Shown: positions 18,347 through 26,533 of the stretch, piece after piece
Layout: every line of letters starts with the position of its first letter
Position numbering within the stretch: the first letter of the stretch is position 1
Source of the DNA: Flavobacteriales bacterium
Lineage (GTDB): Bacteria > Bacteroidota > Bacteroidia > NS11-12g > UBA9320
DNA length: 64,000 nt
Reading direction: 5' to 3'
NCBI GenBank assembly: GCA_020635355.1
Contig: JACJZW010000005.1
Coordinates: 62,001 to 126,000 of the forward strand
The notes under the pieces: model-generated
The model's database searches: none
What the model was told of the DNA's origin: nothing
Seen by the model: the letters and a program-made list of their open reading frames with translations, nothing else
Made by a program: the position numbers and the translations under genes

Positions 18347-18354
18347 CAAAAATA
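18347..18354 (-). promoter_or_regulatory. -7 box directly before uvrB
   Basis: Minus-strand TATTTTTG is an exact TAnnTTTG match and ends four bases before the uvrB ATG at 18342, predicting a leaderless or near-leaderless mRNA. Confidence 0.45.
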
Positions 18355-18383
18355 AGGTACCCCAATCCCGAATTCAGATCGAA

Positions 18384-19286
18384 ATGTTATCCAACCATTT
18401 ACCTTTTGGTGAGATCGGGTATGTGATCCTCATGACCCAATTGAATTCCGTTCTCAAACCGCTGAAAATCCTTAAAGATCCCAGATGGTTTCAAATCATT
18501 TTCCTATCTGGTTTTTTAACCTTCGGACTGATGGAATTAGGCTGGAAGGCCGAGTGGATGCGATACGGTGCGATCGTGGTATCCGCCATCATCACTCAGA
18601 CTATTTGGGTGGTCATTGAACGACAATCCTTCGACGGCTTAAAGAGTGCAATGATTACAGCACTGGGTCTGTGTTTACTCTTAAAAAGCGACCTCCTTTG
18701 GGTGAACGTCCTGGCCAGTGTTCTGGCGATATCCCTAAAATTTCTAGTCAGATATAAGGGCAAACACGTCTTTAATCCGGCCAATGCCGGGATAATACTA
18801 ACCATCCTGATCACCCGTCACGCCTGGATCAGTCCGGGTCAATGGGGCTCCAGTTTAGTGCTTCTTTTCTTTTTTGGGGCAGCCGGGTTGATGGTGTTGT
18901 TTCGGGTAAGCCGACTAGAAACCGGCTTAGCTTTCTTCATCACCTACTTCATGCTGGCATACGGCTATCATGTGGCCTATTTGGGATGGACGATGGATGT
19001 GGTCATACACAAGATCACCAACGGATCCCTCTTGCTGTTTTCATTTTTTATGATCACGGATCCCAGAACCATTCCAAATGATAAGGTCACCCGGTTGATC
19101 TGGGCGGTGGTAATCGCCGGATTTTCGTTTTGGCTTGAAACCTATTTTAAGGTACGAGGAGCTCCGTTGTGGGTACTCTTCTTCACCGCTCCAATCACCC
19201 TAATTCTGGACAAAGTACGTGGAGGCCATGCCTTTCAATGGCTTCCCCAACCACCGGCATCAATTACGCATAAAAATATCCTATGA
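18384..19286 (+). CDS. NqrB/RnfD-like membrane protein (UnbU-like)
   Basis: A 300-residue integral membrane protein with about eight hydrophobic helices. It belongs to the NqrB/RnfD/UnbU family: the conserved GKHVFNPANAGI segment is near 129 and LLLFSFFMITDPRTIPN near 215. The SGAT flavinylation site of canonical RnfD/NqrB is not seen, and no other rnf/nqr subunit gene is nearby. ATG 18384 is used; ATG 18432 is an equally possible start because the first 16 residues are not typical. It overlaps the DUF2330 gene by four bases, so the pair is translationally coupled. The probable role is membrane electron transfer or cofactor handling, with no defined partner. The family call is good, the function open. 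Confidence 0.8.
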   Translation: MLSNHLPFGEIGYVILMTQLNSVLKPLKILKDPRWFQIIFLSGFLTFGLMELGWKAEWMRYGAIVVSAIITQTIWVVIERQSFDGLKSAMITALGLCLLLKSDLLWVNVLASVLAISLKFLVRYKGKHVFNPANAGIILTILITRHAWISPGQWGSSLVLLFFFGAAGLMVLFRVSRLETGLAFFITYFMLAYGYHVAYLGWTMDVVIHKITNGSLLLFSFFMITDPRTIPNDKVTRLIWAVVIAGFSFWLETYFKVRGAPLWVLFFTAPITLILDKVRGGHAFQWLPQPPASITHKNIL

Positions 19287-20755
19287 ATATGAAAATCAGA
19301 CTCCTAATCCTCTTGGCCTTTTCCGTGGTATATGGAGAAAGTCAAGCCTTTTGCGGCTTTTATGTCGCTAAAGCCGGCGCCGAATTATTTAACAACCAAT
19401 CACAGGTCATCTTCGTTCGGGACGGAAATCGATCCGTCATTACCATGAACAACGACTTCAAGGGCAATGTCAAGGAATTTGCCATGGTAGTTCCTGTTCC
19501 AACCGTTCTGAAGCGCAACCAGATCCGGGTGGCCGACGCCGGATTATTCGGTAAACTGGATGCCTATTCCGGACCTCGGTTGGTGGAATACTACGATCCC
19601 AACCCATGTCAGATCGTATACAACCGCCCAACATCCGACGCATTGCGTGCCGTTCCCGAGTTGTACGTTGTTGAGGATGATGCCGAAATGGTGGAAGAGG
19701 AATACCATGTGGTTATTGAAGCCACCTATGCTGTTGGTGAATACGACATCCTCATATTATCCGCAACGGAATCCAATGGGTTGAAACGGTGGCTAACCGA
19801 CAATGGTTACTCCATTCCCGCCAAGGCAGAAAAAGTTCTGGAACCATATATCAAGAGCAATTTAAAATTCTTCGTGGTGAAGGTGAATGCCGAGGCTCAT
19901 CAACTTCAGGGGTATCAAAGTTTACGCCCTCTTCAAATTGATTTTGAGTCGGATAAATTCATGCTTCCCATCCGCCTGGGTATGGCTAATAGTGCGGGAG
20001 AGCAAGATATGATTGTGTATGCCTTAACTCGAAACGGTCGGGTGGAAACAGCCAATTACCGTACATTGGAAATACCATCCAACAAGAAAATTCCAACCTT
20101 TGTTCAAGAAAAATTTGGGCAGTTTTACCAGGACCTTTTTCAGAAATCCCATGAGAAAATGGGCAAAAACTCGGTTTTTGTGGAGTATGCCTGGACCGTA
20201 ACACCTACCTGGTCCGGTGTGAAGTGCGACCCGTGTGTTGGGAATCCACCCATTTTGGTTGACCTCACACAATCCGGTGTTTGGTGGCTCAATGAGCCCA
20301 ATAAGGATGTATTCTTTACCCGGTTGCATGTTCGCTATGCCGATGAAAAATTTCCCCAGGATCTGGAATTGATGGTTACCCCCAATAAAACGCATTTTCA
20401 GGGCCGGTACATCCTGACCCATCCAGCTACAGGGGACCTAAGTTGTGCTGCCGGTCAAACGTATCAGACCGAACTCAACAACCGCCGAATTGATGAACTG
20501 GGCAATTTGGCCTCCTTAACAGGTTGGAACGTGGCCAAATACTCCAAATATGTAACCGAAGGAAGTGGTTGGATTGATGAACGCAAGAATGAAATTCCGG
20601 TGGTTGTTCCCACATCAGAACCACCCAGCAATGGCCCAAATAACCTTATATGGATCCCACTACTTACGCTCGGATTTGCCTTTATTCTACTGGGGCAATT
20701 CTACCTGAATATCCGAAGGTTGGCTGCCAGAAACCATACCGGTGTTGCGGGTTAA
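19283..20755 (+). CDS. DUF2330 domain exported, C-terminally anchored protein
   Basis: A 490-residue protein. The signal peptide (MKIRLLILLAFSVVYGESQA) is followed at once by the DUF2330 hallmark FCGFYVAKAGAELFN, then SQVIFVRDGNRSVITMN, FAMVVPVPTVLKRNQI and GPRLVEYYDPNPC. Later cysteines occur in KCDPCVGNPP and DLSCAAG. A transmembrane helix (IWIPLLTLGFAFILLGQFYL) close to the C-terminus would hold it in the inner membrane, facing the periplasm. It overlaps the NqrB/RnfD-like gene, so the two probably act together. The last 69 bases overlap the end of the convergent GH3 gene. No enzymatic activity is established for the family. Confidence 0.85.
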   Translation: MNMKIRLLILLAFSVVYGESQAFCGFYVAKAGAELFNNQSQVIFVRDGNRSVITMNNDFKGNVKEFAMVVPVPTVLKRNQIRVADAGLFGKLDAYSGPRLVEYYDPNPCQIVYNRPTSDALRAVPELYVVEDDAEMVEEEYHVVIEATYAVGEYDILILSATESNGLKRWLTDNGYSIPAKAEKVLEPYIKSNLKFFVVKVNAEAHQLQGYQSLRPLQIDFESDKFMLPIRLGMANSAGEQDMIVYALTRNGRVETANYRTLEIPSNKKIPTFVQEKFGQFYQDLFQKSHEKMGKNSVFVEYAWTVTPTWSGVKCDPCVGNPPILVDLTQSGVWWLNEPNKDVFFTRLHVRYADEKFPQDLELMVTPNKTHFQGRYILTHPATGDLSCAAGQTYQTELNNRRIDELGNLASLTGWNVAKYSKYVTEGSGWIDERKNEIPVVVPTSEPPSNGPNNLIWIPLLTLGFAFILLGQFYLNIRRLAARNHTGVAG

Positions 20756-22255
20756 CGATTTGATTTCTTCGATGATTTTTCGATTGTTCGACAGGCGGGG
20801 AACTTTGTTTTGCCCGCCTAATTTCCCCTTCACCTTCATCCAGGAGTAAAACGTACCATCCGGACACACCACAATTCGGGGTTTCCCAAGTGCCAGATCA
20901 CCCACACGTTTTGCTTCATAATCCGAATTCACACTTTTCAGCGTGACATCAAGTTCCTGTTGAAAGGCGTCCAGATCATCCGGCATTTTTTCAAACTCGA
21001 TCAACCATTCATGCGCTCCGGATTTTTTTGAGCTGAGATAAACCGGACCGGCTGTATACTCCCGAATTCGCGCATTGGTTTTTAAACAGGCATCGCTGAG
21101 TGCCACCTCGGCATTATCGATCATCAGCTCCTCACCGAAGGCATTGATAAACAACTTAGTACGTCCTGTAATTCGGAATCTGAACGGGCTAAGCGAGGTG
21201 AACTGAATGGTATCCCCCACCATGTATCGCCACAAACCGGCATTGGTGCTGATTACCAACGCGTAGGGCGTATCCAACTCCACCTCACGTAATGTTAGAG
21301 CCTTGGGATGTTCGTTCTCCAGTTCCTTCAGAGGGATAAATTCGTAGTAGATGCCGTAGTCCATCATCAGAAGCAAATCACCCGTTGCTTTAATGGAGTC
21401 CTGAATTCCAAAGAAACCTTCCGATGCGTTGTACGACTCCAGGTAATTCATGTCGTTGGATCGAATCAAATTGGCAAATTGATCGCGATAAGGGTCAAAA
21501 CCCACTCCACCATGCATGTATAATTCGATGTTGGGCCAAACCTCGCGGAGATCAGTTACCCCTTTCAATTCGAGCAATCGATTAATGAGCAACAGCGTCC
21601 AGGTTGGTACTCCCGAAATGCTGGTCACATCTTCATTTAACGTGGCTTGCGCCATCATCTCCATCTTCTCCTCCCAATCCGACATCAAGGCGATTTCTGG
21701 CTTCGGAGTTCGAAGTAAATTCACCCAGAAAGGAAGATTATTCATCATCACCGCCGATAAATCGCCGTAATAGGAGTCATTCGAAAGCTTGTTCAACTCA
21801 TGACTACCGCCAATCATCAAACTCTTTCCGTCAAAAATTCGGGTCTCAGGATTGTTGTGACAATAAATGGTCAACAGATCACGAGCTCCCCGAAACTGAC
21901 ATTCATCCAAGGCTTCAAAGCTCACCGGAATAAACTTGCTCTTATCCGACGTTGTCCCCGATGATTTGGCAAACCAACGAATTTCTGTTGGCCACAGAAC
22001 CTGTTGCTCGCCCCGCATGATGCGCATGATGTAGGGCTTGATTGATTCATAATCCTGAACCGGCACATTGTTGCGGAAATCGTCCTGATTTCGAACCGCA
22101 TCAAAGCCGTGCTTTTGGCCAAATTCCGTTCGGGCTCCCTGCCGGATTAATTCCTGAAACAATTCTTCCTGAACAATTTCCGGATTCTCAATACCGTATC
22201 GCACCTGTTGAATGCGCTTTTTGAAATACCACGATATGAGCGAATTAAAAATCAT
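20687..22255 (-). CDS. GH3-family acyl-adenylating amide synthetase-like enzyme
   Basis: A 522-residue member of the GH3 family (ANL-type adenylation fold; the plant members conjugate jasmonate or auxin to amino acids). Motifs: the nucleotide-binding FAKSSGTTSDKSKFIPV near 92-108, YNASEGFFG near 275, LWRYMVGDTIQFT near 340 and FRITGRTKLFINAFGEELM near 360-378. The C-terminal domain ends with LGGQNKVPRLSNNRKI. Bacterial GH3 proteins have no settled substrate. A -7 box lies 25 bases upstream. The 3' end overlaps the DUF2330 gene by 69 bases on the opposite strand. A second GH3 gene lies at 62929-64000. Confidence 0.92.
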   Translation of the reverse strand: MIFNSLISWYFKKRIQQVRYGIENPEIVQEELFQELIRQGARTEFGQKHGFDAVRNQDDFRNNVPVQDYESIKPYIMRIMRGEQQVLWPTEIRWFAKSSGTTSDKSKFIPVSFEALDECQFRGARDLLTIYCHNNPETRIFDGKSLMIGGSHELNKLSNDSYYGDLSAVMMNNLPFWVNLLRTPKPEIALMSDWEEKMEMMAQATLNEDVTSISGVPTWTLLLINRLLELKGVTDLREVWPNIELYMHGGVGFDPYRDQFANLIRSNDMNYLESYNASEGFFGIQDSIKATGDLLLMMDYGIYYEFIPLKELENEHPKALTLREVELDTPYALVISTNAGLWRYMVGDTIQFTSLSPFRFRITGRTKLFINAFGEELMIDNAEVALSDACLKTNARIREYTAGPVYLSSKKSGAHEWLIEFEKMPDDLDAFQQELDVTLKSVNSDYEAKRVGDLALGKPRIVVCPDGTFYSWMKVKGKLGGQNKVPRLSNNRKIIEEIKSLTRNTGMVSGSQPSDIQVELPQ

Positions 22256-22280
22256 CCAAGGGGCAATGACATGCCTATGA

Positions 22281-22288
22281 CAAAAATA
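22281..22288 (-). promoter_or_regulatory. -7 box for the first GH3 gene
   Basis: Minus-strand TATTTTTG, an exact TAnnTTTG match, ends 25 bases before the ATG at 22255, giving a leader of about 20 bases. Confidence 0.45.
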
Positions 22289-22321
22289 GCCGAATAGATG
22301 AATTGCGCAAGGAGTGGAACA

Positions 22322-23593
22322 TTATTCCCGCATTAAGTCTTTCAGAAATTGTGTCAGGAGGTTAAAAGCTCCGTTGTACGAAGAAGGTGTAAGCCTCAAA
22401 TTATCCGATGAATCCGACACCGCATGATAATAGGAATAATCCCCCATGAGGTAGACAAAAAAACAGTGTACACCCGCTTCAGAGAAGAAATAATGATCGC
22501 TGTTGGCGGCCTTTCCTCTGCTGCGAACCTCCGTCAGATAATTGCCTGTCTTATTCCGGTTCTCGAGGAGTGCATACTCATCGGTAAACACCTTCCCATT
22601 CACGGCCATAATGCCCTTTTCACCGGATCCCATTAAATCCATATTGAGCAAAAACTTAATGCGATTTTTATCGAGGTATTGATCCATTTCCTGAACAAAA
22701 AAGTAGCTACCAACCAATCCTGCCTCTTCACCTGCAAATCCGATTAAAACGACGGAATATCTGGGTGGATTTTTAACAAAGTAGTCCGCCATATCCAGGA
22801 TCATGGCGATACCGCTTGCATTGTCGTTGGCACCGGGGATATACGTGGCATTACCCATTCCTCCCAGGTGATCATAGTGCCCCGTTAACACGATGAATGA
22901 ATCCGGATGTGCCGTTCCGGGTATGAATCCCAGGACATTGGACGCCACATGGTTTTTCTGAAATTCGGCATCGATTTGTAAGGACACAGTGGACGCGGCC
23001 TCCCATCCCGGCTTTAATTTGATGATGACCTGATCCGATTGATGTCGGGCAACAGACCATGTTAAATCCGTTTCAATCTGGATCAAACAATGCCCTTTGA
23101 ACCCATTGATGAATTCCTTTCTTCGGGCTTTAGCGGTTGAGTCCGATGATACCGTATCCACCATTACGGCATACGCCCGGTGATTCCTTTTCATGGCCTT
23201 CGCAAAGAGTTTGTCGTCGAGGAGTACGTATTCGCTCAGATGTTTGATTTTGATATTTTTTTGATGAATTCCGGCGGAGGAAGGATCCACCACATAATCG
23301 ATTCCGGTGCGCAGCATCTTCCCATCCACTTCTACCTGCATGTCTCCCGGAAAGGTGTTGACCGGAAAGGAGAATTCATGGAAACGTTCACCATTCAGAT
23401 CCTTCACACCCAATTTCTGGAATTCATCGCTAATGAACCGGGCGGCCTTTTCATCGCCTGACTGGACGTACCCTCTTCCATAAAAGTAATCCGATGTCAG
23501 GGTATCTATGATGCCTTGGGCATAGTCAACGTTTTGTGCAACCTGGTAGAGCCAGGAATTCAGAAGGATGGTGAGCAGAACAAATTTCCTCAT
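22322..23593 (-). CDS. M28-family zinc exopeptidase, exported
   Basis: A 423-residue protein from ATG 23593; an upstream ATG at 23608 adds five residues. The signal peptide ends near YQVAQ. The M28 metallopeptidase domain has the first zinc ligand and catalytic Asp in GHYDHLGG (His239, Asp241), the bridging Asp in PGANDNASG (Asp257), the general base pair in FAGEEAGLVGS (Glu289-Glu290), NMDLMG, and the final His in the YYHAVSD region. It probably trims peptides in the periplasm or outside. A TACCTTTC box lies just upstream of the start. It follows the protease/ankyrin gene on the same strand but is separated by a terminator, so it is transcribed separately. Confidence 0.93.
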   Translation of the reverse strand: MRKFVLLTILLNSWLYQVAQNVDYAQGIIDTLTSDYFYGRGYVQSGDEKAARFISDEFQKLGVKDLNGERFHEFSFPVNTFPGDMQVEVDGKMLRTGIDYVVDPSSAGIHQKNIKIKHLSEYVLLDDKLFAKAMKRNHRAYAVMVDTVSSDSTAKARRKEFINGFKGHCLIQIETDLTWSVARHQSDQVIIKLKPGWEAASTVSLQIDAEFQKNHVASNVLGFIPGTAHPDSFIVLTGHYDHLGGMGNATYIPGANDNASGIAMILDMADYFVKNPPRYSVVLIGFAGEEAGLVGSYFFVQEMDQYLDKNRIKFLLNMDLMGSGEKGIMAVNGKVFTDEYALLENRNKTGNYLTEVRSRGKAANSDHYFFSEAGVHCFFVYLMGDYSYYHAVSDSSDNLRLTPSSYNGAFNLLTQFLKDLMRE

Positions 23594-23597
23594 GGCG

Positions 23598-23605
23598 GAA
23601 AGGTA
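23598..23605 (-). promoter_or_regulatory. -7-like box before the M28 peptidase gene
   Basis: Minus-strand TACCTTTC differs from TAnnTTTG in the last base and ends four bases before the ATG at 23593, supporting that start over 23608, which would lie upstream of the box. Confidence 0.35.
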
Positions 23606-23625
23606 CATATTTGATCAGGGGAAAT

Positions 23626-23660
23626 AAAAAAGGGGTGATTGTTCAACAACCACCCCTTTT
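23626..23660 (-). terminator. Intrinsic terminator after the trypsin-like/ankyrin gene
   Basis: On the minus strand AAAAGGGGTG (23660-23651) pairs with CACCCCTTTT (23637-23628). The pairing continues inward through a TTGTT/AACAA stem, and a T-run follows the right arm. It lies 17 bases beyond the stop at 23678. Confidence 0.88.
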
Positions 23661-23677
23661 GTGTTCGATAAGATCGA

Positions 23678-25339
23678 TCAGACCTTACCCTTTTTTACTT
23701 TCTTCAGGTATTTTTTGATCTCTTTTCGCTTCAATTTTTTAGCGAGTTTGATCGCGTCATATCCTTCGGAACCGGTTGTAGCCGACCAGCTAGCACCTCC
23801 CTGGATCAATCGTTCTACCATGGAGTAGGAACCCGCACGAATGGCTGCGTGCAATGGGGTGTCACCGCTGGAATTTCGGGCAGAAAGACTTCCGCCGTTT
23901 TTGATGATGGCCTCTGCAGCACTGCCGTTGTATTGATCGATGGCCCAAAAAATAGGTGTGTTTCCGTAGTCGTCCTTCTGTTCCAGGTTGTATCCCTGCA
24001 TCAGGATATAATCAATGGCTTCCTGATTGCCTTTTTCGATGGCGTAGTACAACATCGTCCTGCCGCTCTCATGCTTGAGTGCGCAATCCATGCCTTCATC
24101 AATGAAGGTTTTGAACATTTCTGTGCGATTGTTTTTCAGCGCCAACCGGCCCAGAAGATCTTCACTTCCCAGCTCTCCCGTAATCCATTCGGCTGTATCC
24201 TGTGTAAAGATCCAATTGTAGATCAGGTAATCTTCGAATCGCTTTTCATCGTTATTTCGGATGGCGTATGAGAAGTTATTGTAAACTGCCCGCACTTTAA
24301 TGTTGAGCGGAATGGATGTAATGCGTTGCACTTCAGTTGATTTCAAATCCACAGGAATTCCGTAATCATCCAGAATGGATTCTGCGTCGGTATTTTCATA
24401 CTTAGTTTCCTTCACGCAATTGCACGTCTTATCCAGGTAGTATCCTTTGGCTCCCTTATCAATTCGGCCACGAACCAAAATTCCTTCGATCAAGGCGCTA
24501 CCGGCGGTGTTGTATACTGGTCCGCCGGAGTTTCCTCCAAAGGCATCCAGGTTGGTTCCAAACCAGTGAGACCCTGAGTTCATTGTCACCTTGGCGCCAT
24601 CTGACAACTTTAACGGCACCCCGTAAGGTGATCCAATCATCGCCAGATTATCGCCTTTAGCAATTCGGTATCCTGTTCTAAACCGGAATGGTTCACGGCT
24701 GGTTTCACGATCCAATTCAATCACCGCGTAATCAATCAGATTATTCCAGTCCATCACACTTTTCAATACCCGCTTTACACGGTACTGGTTGCCAGAAGGA
24801 ATGGTGGCCACGTAATAATCACCTAGATCCTTGTGATTCTTCTTGGTCATGCTGATATCGTTGGTGTAATCGAAAATCCACTTCCAATCCTTGTAATCGA
24901 AATCGGCATATTTATCCTGGCTGGGCTTGTGATATTCCACCACACCGTTGGTAATGATGTGATTATCGCTGGAGATGCAATGAGCCGCTGTAACCATGAT
25001 ATTCGGAGCTATCAGAAACCCGGTACAATTACCAAATGCTGGTTGATCCTTGAATCGGAGATTGGGATCCACGTCTGTTTTGTACTGGTTTTTGAGTGAT
25101 TGCTCTAAGGTGTAACCATAGACCTGATTATCCTTGAAATCTTCCTGGTGCATCTGCGTCAACACCGCCTGGGTGTATCCCCGATAGTCGTATGTTTTGG
25201 CTTCCCGCCGACTATCGTACCCATAAATGTCACGAGTTGATGAGGTATCGTCCTCTGCGATACTGAACGGATTCTGTGCCGATATGAACATAGGGCACAT
25301 GAGGGCGGCCATCATGGCCATTGATTTGAATTTGTTCAT
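23678..25339 (-). CDS. Exported trypsin-like serine protease fused to ankyrin repeats
   Basis: A 553-residue protein. The signal peptide ends near MFISAQ. A trypsin-fold (V8/glutamyl endopeptidase-like) domain spans about 95-300, with an intact triad: His120 in VTAAHC, Asp203 in LIDYAVIEL and Ser271 in FGGNSGGPVY. A linker of about 90 residues has a CNC pair (LDKTCNCVKE). From about 392 to 545 lie four to five ankyrin repeats (GRTMLYYAIEKGNQEAIDYIL, GNTPIFWAIDQY, GDTPLHAAIRAGSYSMVERLI). The tail is very Lys-rich. Ankyrins usually bind other proteins, so a regulated or targeted protease is plausible. It lies directly downstream of two caspase-like genes on the same strand, 81 bases away, with its own weak -7 box near 25395-25402. 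Confidence 0.88.
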   Translation of the reverse strand: MNKFKSMAMMAALMCPMFISAQNPFSIAEDDTSSTRDIYGYDSRREAKTYDYRGYTQAVLTQMHQEDFKDNQVYGYTLEQSLKNQYKTDVDPNLRFKDQPAFGNCTGFLIAPNIMVTAAHCISSDNHIITNGVVEYHKPSQDKYADFDYKDWKWIFDYTNDISMTKKNHKDLGDYYVATIPSGNQYRVKRVLKSVMDWNNLIDYAVIELDRETSREPFRFRTGYRIAKGDNLAMIGSPYGVPLKLSDGAKVTMNSGSHWFGTNLDAFGGNSGGPVYNTAGSALIEGILVRGRIDKGAKGYYLDKTCNCVKETKYENTDAESILDDYGIPVDLKSTEVQRITSIPLNIKVRAVYNNFSYAIRNNDEKRFEDYLIYNWIFTQDTAEWITGELGSEDLLGRLALKNNRTEMFKTFIDEGMDCALKHESGRTMLYYAIEKGNQEAIDYILMQGYNLEQKDDYGNTPIFWAIDQYNGSAAEAIIKNGGSLSARNSSGDTPLHAAIRAGSYSMVERLIQGGASWSATTGSEGYDAIKLAKKLKRKEIKKYLKKVKKGKV

Positions 25340-25420
25340 TGTTGTTACACTTTACGTTTTTAGTTGATCGTCAGTCTGCTTACAGTTACCTGACAAATAT
25401 CGAATTTTTAAGATTTTAAT

Positions 25421-26470
25421 CTAGAATAGTGCCTTCAATCTTGGTTCAATTTCCATTTGTTGAAGAAGATGAGTATTGTTTACCCGGTTGCTCAGATTCT
25501 GAAGAATCTTGAGATCGGCCTGGTTGTCTGTAAAGGAATTCCAATCCATTGACATGGCCGAAACAGTTGCATTTCGGAACGCCCGCATGTCATAAAATCC
25601 TTCCATCACAGGAAATTGGGTGAGGTTCATTTCCTTAAAGTTTGCCACAATCAGATTAAACAAATCTTCATAGGTTGTTTTAACGGTGTACTTCTCCATG
25701 GCCCGTTCAAAGGCTCTGGTTAGGGCTCCATTTCCGCCAAATTCGCAGGCTACCTGATGGGTTAGCGAAGCAGATATAGTTACAATAGGAGCTACCGAAT
25801 TCGCAGGCATTCCAAAAGGACGATCCTCGTAGATTCCCGCGCTGATGTCCATATATCTACCGGCTTGTGAAAACTCAGCAGGAACAAAGGCTTTGGCACC
25901 ACCGCGAATAGAATCGGATCCCGTAGAATTCTCAGTTCCAAAACCCGCATCCGTGATGATCAGTACTTCGCCCCGATCACCCAGTTTGGCGCGCATCCGA
26001 TCAATAATTTCACTGAATTCATCATCCCGCAAATGGTTTTCAAATCGGTACCAGTTGTCGTATCGGGAAGGTGCACCGTAGAGCGCTAGTGCTTCATCCA
26101 GGCCATCGATATCCTCATTGTTATCGTCTTCAATTTGCTGTCCGTGACCGGCGTAGTGGAACACAAAGATGTCGCCTGCCTGGAGGGATTTTATCGCCTG
26201 ATTAAGCGCGCCGGTTACGTTTGACTTTGTGGCCTGCTCGTTGGTTAACATAATCAGACTGTCAAAGCCTTGCTTTTTAAGCAGATCCCGCATCACAACG
26301 GCATCTTTATCTCCGGTGGTGTTTTTCCACTTCGTATCGGTTGGTTGATGACCAATCCCAACAATTACAGCGTATTTGGTCTCAGCATGTAAGGCAAATC
26401 CAATAAAGATAAGGCACAGTAGAAGTCCGTTTCGAAAGCCAGTTAAGCGAGTGTTGTAGCGTGTTTTCAT
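25421..26470 (-). CDS. Caspase-like (C14) homologue lacking the catalytic cysteine: probable pseudoprotease
   Basis: A 349-residue exported protein (signal peptide to about ALHAE). The caspase/hemoglobinase fold spans about 31-250: YAVIVGIG, then His109 in FHYAGHGQQI, the substrate-loop region DIDGLDEALALYG, and RDDEFSEII. The position of the catalytic cysteine, normally DACHSG after the fourth strand, reads TDAGFGTEN, so it is Gly176. The base sequence supports this with no frameshift. The active paralogue just upstream keeps DACHSG. The C-terminal about 95 residues are unlike the paralogue's and carry no domain I recognise. A perfect 10-bp inverted repeat covers its start codon. It is probably a regulator, decoy or scaffold; proteolysis is unlikely. 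Confidence 0.85.
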   Translation of the reverse strand: MKTRYNTRLTGFRNGLLLCLIFIGFALHAETKYAVIVGIGHQPTDTKWKNTTGDKDAVVMRDLLKKQGFDSLIMLTNEQATKSNVTGALNQAIKSLQAGDIFVFHYAGHGQQIEDDNNEDIDGLDEALALYGAPSRYDNWYRFENHLRDDEFSEIIDRMRAKLGDRGEVLIITDAGFGTENSTGSDSIRGGAKAFVPAEFSQAGRYMDISAGIYEDRPFGMPANSVAPIVTISASLTHQVACEFGGNGALTRAFERAMEKYTVKTTYEDLFNLIVANFKEMNLTQFPVMEGFYDMRAFRNATVSAMSMDWNSFTDNQADLKILQNLSNRVNNTHLLQQMEIEPRLKALF

Positions 26471-26513
26471 TGTCGTTTCAATTGTTGATGATGTATACTA
26501 TTTACGACAATGA
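26467..26513 (-). promoter_or_regulatory. Inverted repeat covering the start codon of the pseudocaspase gene
   Basis: TCATTGTCGT (26467-26476) and ACGACAATGA (26504-26513) are perfect inverted copies, 10 bp with a 27-base loop. In the minus-strand mRNA the arm nearest the gene includes the ATG (26470-26468), so folding would bury the start codon. Confidence 0.55.
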
Positions 26514-26533
26514 GGTAAATGGATTATTTCAGA

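Noticed and set aside
25340..25420. Terminator after the pseudocaspase gene
   Set aside because: Only a 5-bp AT-rich stem (AGATT/AATCT) with a two-base loop; too weak to call, so read-through into the trypsin-ankyrin gene remains possible.
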